Below are positions 59,290 through 64,000 of a stretch of 64,000 nt of DNA, one piece after another (positions within the stretch are counted from its first letter, which is position 1; every line of letters starts with the position of its first letter). Origin of the DNA: Vitis vinifera (lineage: Eukaryota > Streptophyta > Magnoliopsida > Vitales > Vitaceae); assembly GCF_030704535.1 (NCBI RefSeq), contig NC_081810.1:8876501-8940500 (forward strand). The letters run 5' to 3'. The position numbers were made by a program, and so were the translations under genes. The notes beneath the pieces were generated by a model, which searched no databases, was not told the DNA's origin, and worked only from the letters and a program-made list of their open reading frames with translations.

Positions 59290-59870
59290 TTGGACACATG
59301 TAGAGAAACCAGAAAATTGATGGTAAAAGTGGATAGAAAAAGAATCTGTGAGTCTCTTCACCATTATACCTTACAAGAATTGCTTTTGACTCCAGGTTCA
59401 ATTTGCAGACAGCGATTGCGAATCGCGGAAAAATAATCGATTTCCAACTAAAACATTCCAAAAAAAAAAAAAACCCAATGGAGGGGACATGTAGAACTAA
59501 GAAACCAGAAAAATGATGGTAAAACCGGTTAAAAAAAAGACTCAACAGTAGTAACAAGATCATTCCTGGCAAAAATTGCTTTAAATTTAAGTTCAATTTG
59601 CATAGAACTCGGTTGCGAATCGTGAAAAACTATTCGATTTCCTACTAAAACATTTCTAAAAAAAAAACAATTATTGGAGGACATAAAAGAAGTAAGAAAA
59701 GGGAAAAATGATGGTAAAACCGATTGGAAAAAGAGTCAACAGTCTCCACAAGATCATTCCTTGCAAAAACTGCTTTAAATTTAAGTTATTTCAGAAGCCT
59801 CGATCGCGAATCACGGAAAACTATTCGATTTTCCACTAAAACATTCCTTAAAAAAAAGAAGTAAAAATTC
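59290..59870. repeat. Three tandem copies of a ~193-bp unit in the NET4-type 5' region
   Basis: The blocks GGACACATGTAG, CCAGAAAATTGATGGTAAAA, CAAGATCATTCC, TTTAAGTTCAATTTG, TTGCGAATCG..GAAAA and ATTCGATTTCC.ACTAAAACATT recur in order, with GATGGT anchors at 59319, 59515 and 59710. Each copy ends in an A run. The array lies between the 5' UTR exon (about 60021-60130) and the first coding exon, so within a 5' UTR intron. Confidence 0.75.
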
Positions 59871-60020
59871 AATGATCTGTACTCCGCGATCCTCCTCCGC
59901 ACCAAACTTGAACAAATATCCAACGAATAGGATAAAATGACGCACATGACTAAAATCCGAAGCAGAAAAACAATCACATTATCAGATTGGATATGAAAAT
60001 CGAAAAATCGAAGAGCGTAC

Positions 60021-60130
60021 CTTGAGCTGCCGCAAGAGCTTCAACAACAGCGAGTGTGTGGAGATGAGATGGAGAGAAAGGAAGAGGAAATGGAGGTGGG
60101 AAAGATGAAGTCTGAATCCGAGTACTGAAG
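60021..60130 (-). other. Non-coding first exon of the NET4-type gene (predicted)
   Basis: On the minus strand GCGGCAGCTCAAG is followed by the donor GTACGC (exon end at 60021). With a TATA box at 60154-60163 and a purine-rich leader, this fits a 5' UTR exon spliced toward 58287. The start of transcription near 60125 is an estimate. Confidence 0.45.
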
Positions 60131-60153
60131 AATGAAGTCAAAGACTTCCTTGC

Positions 60154-60163
60154 CTATTTATAG
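60154..60163 (-). promoter_or_regulatory. TATA box of the NET4-type gene
   Basis: CTATAAATAG on the minus strand, about 30 bp upstream of the estimated transcript start. Confidence 0.55.
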
Positions 60164-61080
60164 ATAAAAGAAACAAACAAAAGTGAGTGACCCCTCACTC
60201 TTCTTCTCCCTTTGGCCCTTTTCTCGTGAGTCGTGAATCAGCTTCGGACCTCTCCTTCTCAACCCCTTTGCAACTTTACCTACTCAAAGGACCGTTTTGC
60301 CCTCGATCCATACTCTTATTTCCCAAAATACCTAATATTTCTTTGTTTTATAAATGACAAGGTAAAAGCGGGTTGTTTTTAAAAAGCATATTTTTGGGGG
60401 AAAATCTTCGTTTATCGCCTAAGTTTGTATGCTTTTATTTTTGAAAACAAAAACCATTGCAGGCTGCCAATTCTTACAAGATCTTTCAATCTATTAAGTA
60501 CTATCAACTTCAAGCAATCCCACATGTATGGGAAAATTAAGAGGATATATGGTACATAAAGTGTCTAACAAGGAGGGTATGATCTAAGTCACAAAAAGCA
60601 CTCAAGTTCCATCAAAGTTAATAATAAATAAATAAATAAATAAAATCTATATGCTAGGCATAGTGGATGAAACCAACCCTGAAGGAAATAATAGTAAAAG
60701 AAGAAAACTCACATCTCTTAAACATTTGACCAACTTTAATTGTATGGGAAGAAACCAAGCCACCTCAAATAGAGGGGAACTAAACTTCATAAATCAAAAG
60801 ACCAATGAAATTGGATTTTTTGGTTATCTCTCGATTCTTCTTTTTCTTTGCACAAACAACAATGGGTAAGGTTCACACATGGTTTATAAGATGCTCTAAT
60901 ATATGTTGAAGAGAATAAAAAATTGGATATAATTTTTTTTTTTATTAATCTTAGGGATTACATGAATATTATATACACTTAATTAAAACAAAAACAGAAA
61001 ATAATTTGTCAAAGTTGCATATTCCTAAATCCTATTAAAGAAGCCTAATCCATGCTTTCCTAAACAAATTTTGCTATGGT
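60164..61080. other. Intergenic DNA, no gene recognised
   Basis: Contains an AAAT microsatellite (about 60620-60645) and T-rich runs. The open frame at 60651-60869 has no domain or splice context. Confidence 0.4.
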
Positions 61081-61089
61081 TGAGCAACA

Positions 61090-61795
61090 AGGAACTACCT
61101 AGGATCGATAAACTTAGTACCCAAGGTTCACAAATGAACTACCCTAAGCTCCATTAAGGTAATGCATAAGGTTCACAAAGATAGTACGTAAGGTGCATTA
61201 AGGTAGTACCTAAGGTGCATTAAGCCTTAGGTACACTAACGTAGTACCTTAGGTACATTAAGGTAGAATCTAAGATACAATAAGGTAGTACCTAAGATGC
61301 ATTAAAGTAGTGCTTAAAGTGCATTAAGGTAGTACTTAAGGTAAATTAAGGTGATACTTAAGGGCTATTAAAGTAGTACATAAGGTACAGTCTGCAAAAA
61401 AACAAAGGTGAATCAATTGAACACACAAAATAATCACATAATGACATGCTCTAAGAGTCATAAAGGAAGGTCCGAGGCTTCGAATAGGTAATATCCAACT
61501 TTAACTAAGGTAGTACCTAAGGTCGGTTAAGGTAGTATCTAAAGTAGATTAAGGTGGTACCTAAAAGCTATTAAGGTAATACCTAAGATACAGTTCGCAA
61601 AAAACCAAAGGTGAACCAATTGAACATACAAAATAATCACATAATGACATGCTCTAAGGGTTATAAAGGAAGGTCCGAGACTTTGGATATGTAGTACTCA
61701 ACTTTAACTAAGGTAGTACCTAAGGTCGATTAAGGTAGTACCTAAGGTAGATTAAGGTGATACCTAAGGTAGTACCTAAGATACAATACCCAAAA
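61090..61795 (+). repeat. Minisatellite of 22-bp units nested in a ~200-bp repeat
   Basis: ATTAAGGTAGTACCTAAGGT-like 22-bp units fill about 61090-61385, 61500-61590 and 61695-61785, with scattered changes and some inverted copies (CCTTAGGTAC) near 61215-61260. Between them a unique-looking block (ACAGTCTGCAAAAAAACAAA, CACATAATGACATGCTCTAA, AAGGAAGGTCCGAG) occurs at about 61387-61495 and 61590-61695. A higher-order unit of roughly 195-205 bp has therefore been duplicated as well. Confidence 0.8.
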
Positions 61796-63310
61796 TAATA
61801 ATGCAACTTACTACCAGATATGCTATAAGTTCCATTTGGATTCAATATGACTTATGGGTCATATGGTTATTTGGGAATAATATGGTTCCCACAACCCAAC
61901 ACAAAAGTTCAAGTCCACCAATGACTCCAAAATCATTGATGTGCTCCATTTCAAAGAAATGAACTAAAGAACAATAAATGAAAATTATTTACCATCATAT
62001 TTTGGTTTGGGGTTACGGAAAAATGCAACTCAGTGACAGGAAGAGATATCTTGTTCACGAAGCCAATATTTTGGATTCCACCTTTCCCATTTCGGTACGC
62101 ATTGTTATGGTAAATTCATAATCACAGATGTGCTTCTTGAAGTCGTCTTTTAACAACGTTTTTAGAATGGAATGTTCCATTTCATTGCACTTTTATGTGG
62201 ATAAGAGAGAAACATGCAGATTGGAGTTTTGGATTAATGGTTTTTTCTCTCAAATAAGACAATTTTTAGGAATTTTTAGATGGGTCTCGAGATCGTGTGG
62301 GTGATGAAACCAAGAGAGACAGAGAAATGCTCCCAAATCAGAGAGAAGAAAAGTTTCAAATTAGGGAAATTACAACTGGTTGTTAGGTTGAGTGATTTTT
62401 CATAGGTTTTAAATTCAGATTTTTTTGTCTTATTAATTTTCAGTCTCTCATGTGACATGGAAGGCTTCCTGCTGATATGGAGATAGGGTTGCAACTGACG
62501 TGGAGGTATGAATAGGCAATCTAGGAACATAAAATGGAGTCAACAAAGAGTGCATGAGAAATATAATATTTTCCCCTTGTCAAATCTCGTATTTCAGTTG
62601 ATTGGAGTTTGATTGTCATATTACTTTCAAATAGTCGGTCGCAAACACAACTTTTCCATCTTTCAATCTATTTATATCTGAAAAAATCCAAGTAAAATTA
62701 TTGTTGGTCGTGATCATAACATCAAATATTCTATAGATAAATAATAATAAATGAGGAATATATGGCTATATATTTGGATAAAACTCATAAATGAGTCTTG
62801 AAAGCATAAAATTTAGTCCTAAAAGCCAAAAAGAAAAAAGAAAAAAGAAAAGAAAAATCAGATTAGAAAAACAAATGAGAAGCTAAGCTTAATTTATTGC
62901 TGTAATTGTGGCATTTAAAGCAGCCCAACCGCCTTCCTTGTGGGATGTAGCCAAACAAAAAAATCCCATTAGGCAAAATGCATCACTACCATTTCACATT
63001 ATTACACAACCAACTTCACCATCCACGTGGATATATAGGGGCTGTGTTTGGCCGCATTTTCAATATGTTAGCCAATCTTTAAGGAGTATGGTCAATAGTA
63101 TATATTAAATTTATATGAATTTATTAGAAGCTTCTCAATATGATTATATTGGTTTAGATTATTTTAAATGTTGTTGAGAAAAATATATATTTATTAATTT
63201 ATTTGAGTTATAATTTTCTCGTACCATGTCTCTCCTGCAACATTGTTTGGATTCGCATATTAACATAATAAGAAACATATGAAAGTGATTTGATACTATG
63301 TTGATCCAAA
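61796..63310. other. Intergenic DNA, no gene recognised
   Basis: Open frames at 62276-62530 and 62908-63108 lack domains and neighbours. An A/G-rich AAAAAGAAAAG run lies near 62828-62860. Confidence 0.4.
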
Positions 63311-63317
63311 GCTTTAA

Positions 63318-63598
63318 GGTGATGTTTATTTTTTTGGTTTTTTGCTGAAAATAATTTGTTTTCAGAATTTAAGTTATTTGTTTTTTTACTTTTTTTTTCA
63401 TAATTTATTATAAATTTTTCATTAAATAGAAAAAACCAAAATATATAGTTTTTTTTTAAATAGAAAAAATAACATATTGTTTTTTCTTTACTTTTTAATA
63501 CTTAATAGAAATGAAATACTACAAAAACAAACAATATAATATTTAACACTATTAAACGTTAAGGTTCTATTTAAAATTAAATAAAAAAATAAACACTA
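63318..63598 (+). mobile_element. AT-rich MITE-like repeat with terminal inverted repeats
   Basis: The element starts AAGGTGATGTTTATTTTTTTG and ends AAAAAATAAACACTACCTAA, which are near inverses of each other. The interior matches the copies at 20320-20515 and, inverted, 15115-15430. It has no ORF. A target duplication is not obvious. Confidence 0.55.
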
Positions 63599-64000
63599 CC
63601 TAAATTGTTAGGAAGATGCAATCATATATATTAAATTTATATGAACGTAACACCCTATCTTTCACTCATGTGGCTCAATAATAACTATAGTTGTGTTTAC
63701 ATAAATGTCAACAAATTGTATCAAAGTAGTTGTTCAAGATTTGGATTATGTATTAGAAAAAAAAAAAATCATTATCATAAAAATTAAAACCAGCCATGTA
63801 AGGATATTGATTCATTTTTTTTGACGTAGTATTATGATTTTCCTTTGTTCATATTCCTACTCTTGTTATTATTTCCGCATATTAAACATATCCTTAAGTT
63901 ATGTTTAGAATATTAGAATAGAGAATAAGAATAGCATGTCAATTCCATTTACCATTCATTAATTGTTTGAATTGTTTTCTAGAATGAGAATGAGAACAAA
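63599..64000. other. AT-rich intergenic DNA at the window edge
   Basis: No gene, repeat boundary or RNA signature recognised. Confidence 0.4.

Noticed and set aside
59240-59596. Minus-strand frame of 118 codons rich in Phe and Leu
   Set aside because: It covers the triplicated intron repeat and A-rich runs; composition alone keeps it open and no domain is present.
61090-61795. CRISPR-like alternation of repeat and spacer
   Set aside because: Units are degenerate, some are inverted, spacers are themselves repeated, and the context is a plant chromosome. It is a minisatellite.

Overview
The window is a stretch of eudicot nuclear DNA. It is AT-rich between genes, has GT-AG introns, a plant tRNA, plant copia and L1-like retroelements, and plant-only gene families. 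The cinnamate 4-hydroxylase and the style of the repeats suggest grapevine (Vitis); that is an inference from memory, not a database result.

Four spliced protein genes can be modelled with consistent reading phase. (1) 2241-12219, minus: a 16-exon gene for a 756-aa plant protein of unknown function that begins MLQWMGGSRRKV. (2) 18443-21725, minus: cinnamate 4-hydroxylase (CYP73A, 505 aa, three exons), with a TATA box and MYB-type AC elements upstream. (3) 31021-52101, plus: a DDX3/Ded1-like DEAD-box RNA helicase (568 aa, 14 exons). (4) 54164-58287, minus: a NETWORKED-family (NET4-type) actin-binding protein with an N-terminal NAB domain (617 aa), whose promoter lies near 60.16 kb. A tRNA-Arg(CCT) lies at 53167-53239 between genes 3 and 4.

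Mobile DNA dominates the rest. Two helicase introns are inflated by retroelements. Intron 8 (about 9 kb) holds an old copia element (36298-43810, minus), and one of its LTRs was later split by a 5'-truncated LINE (36420-39023, plus). Intron 10 (about 5.6 kb) holds a complete copia element (45663-50655, minus) with two LTRs that look identical, a perfect 5-bp target duplication and one unbroken 1348-codon gag-pol frame, so it inserted recently. A 2.5-kb solo LTR with perfect target duplication lies at 25993-28521 and carries a 57-bp internal tandem array. MITE-like and satellite-like repeats fill 15-17 kb, 20.3 kb, 59.3-59.9 kb, 61.1-61.8 kb and 63.3 kb.

The genes do not form a pathway cluster: phenylpropanoid metabolism, RNA remodelling and the cytoskeleton are simply neighbours. 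I found no bacterial-type system or CRISPR array. The points most worth a second look are the uncharacterised 16-exon gene, a promoter at 14.18-14.35 kb (site II, telo-box, TATA) with no ORF behind it but an H/ACA-like fold, the record of nested insertions inside the helicase gene, and the pattern of Trp/Gln-to-stop changes in the two decayed elements.
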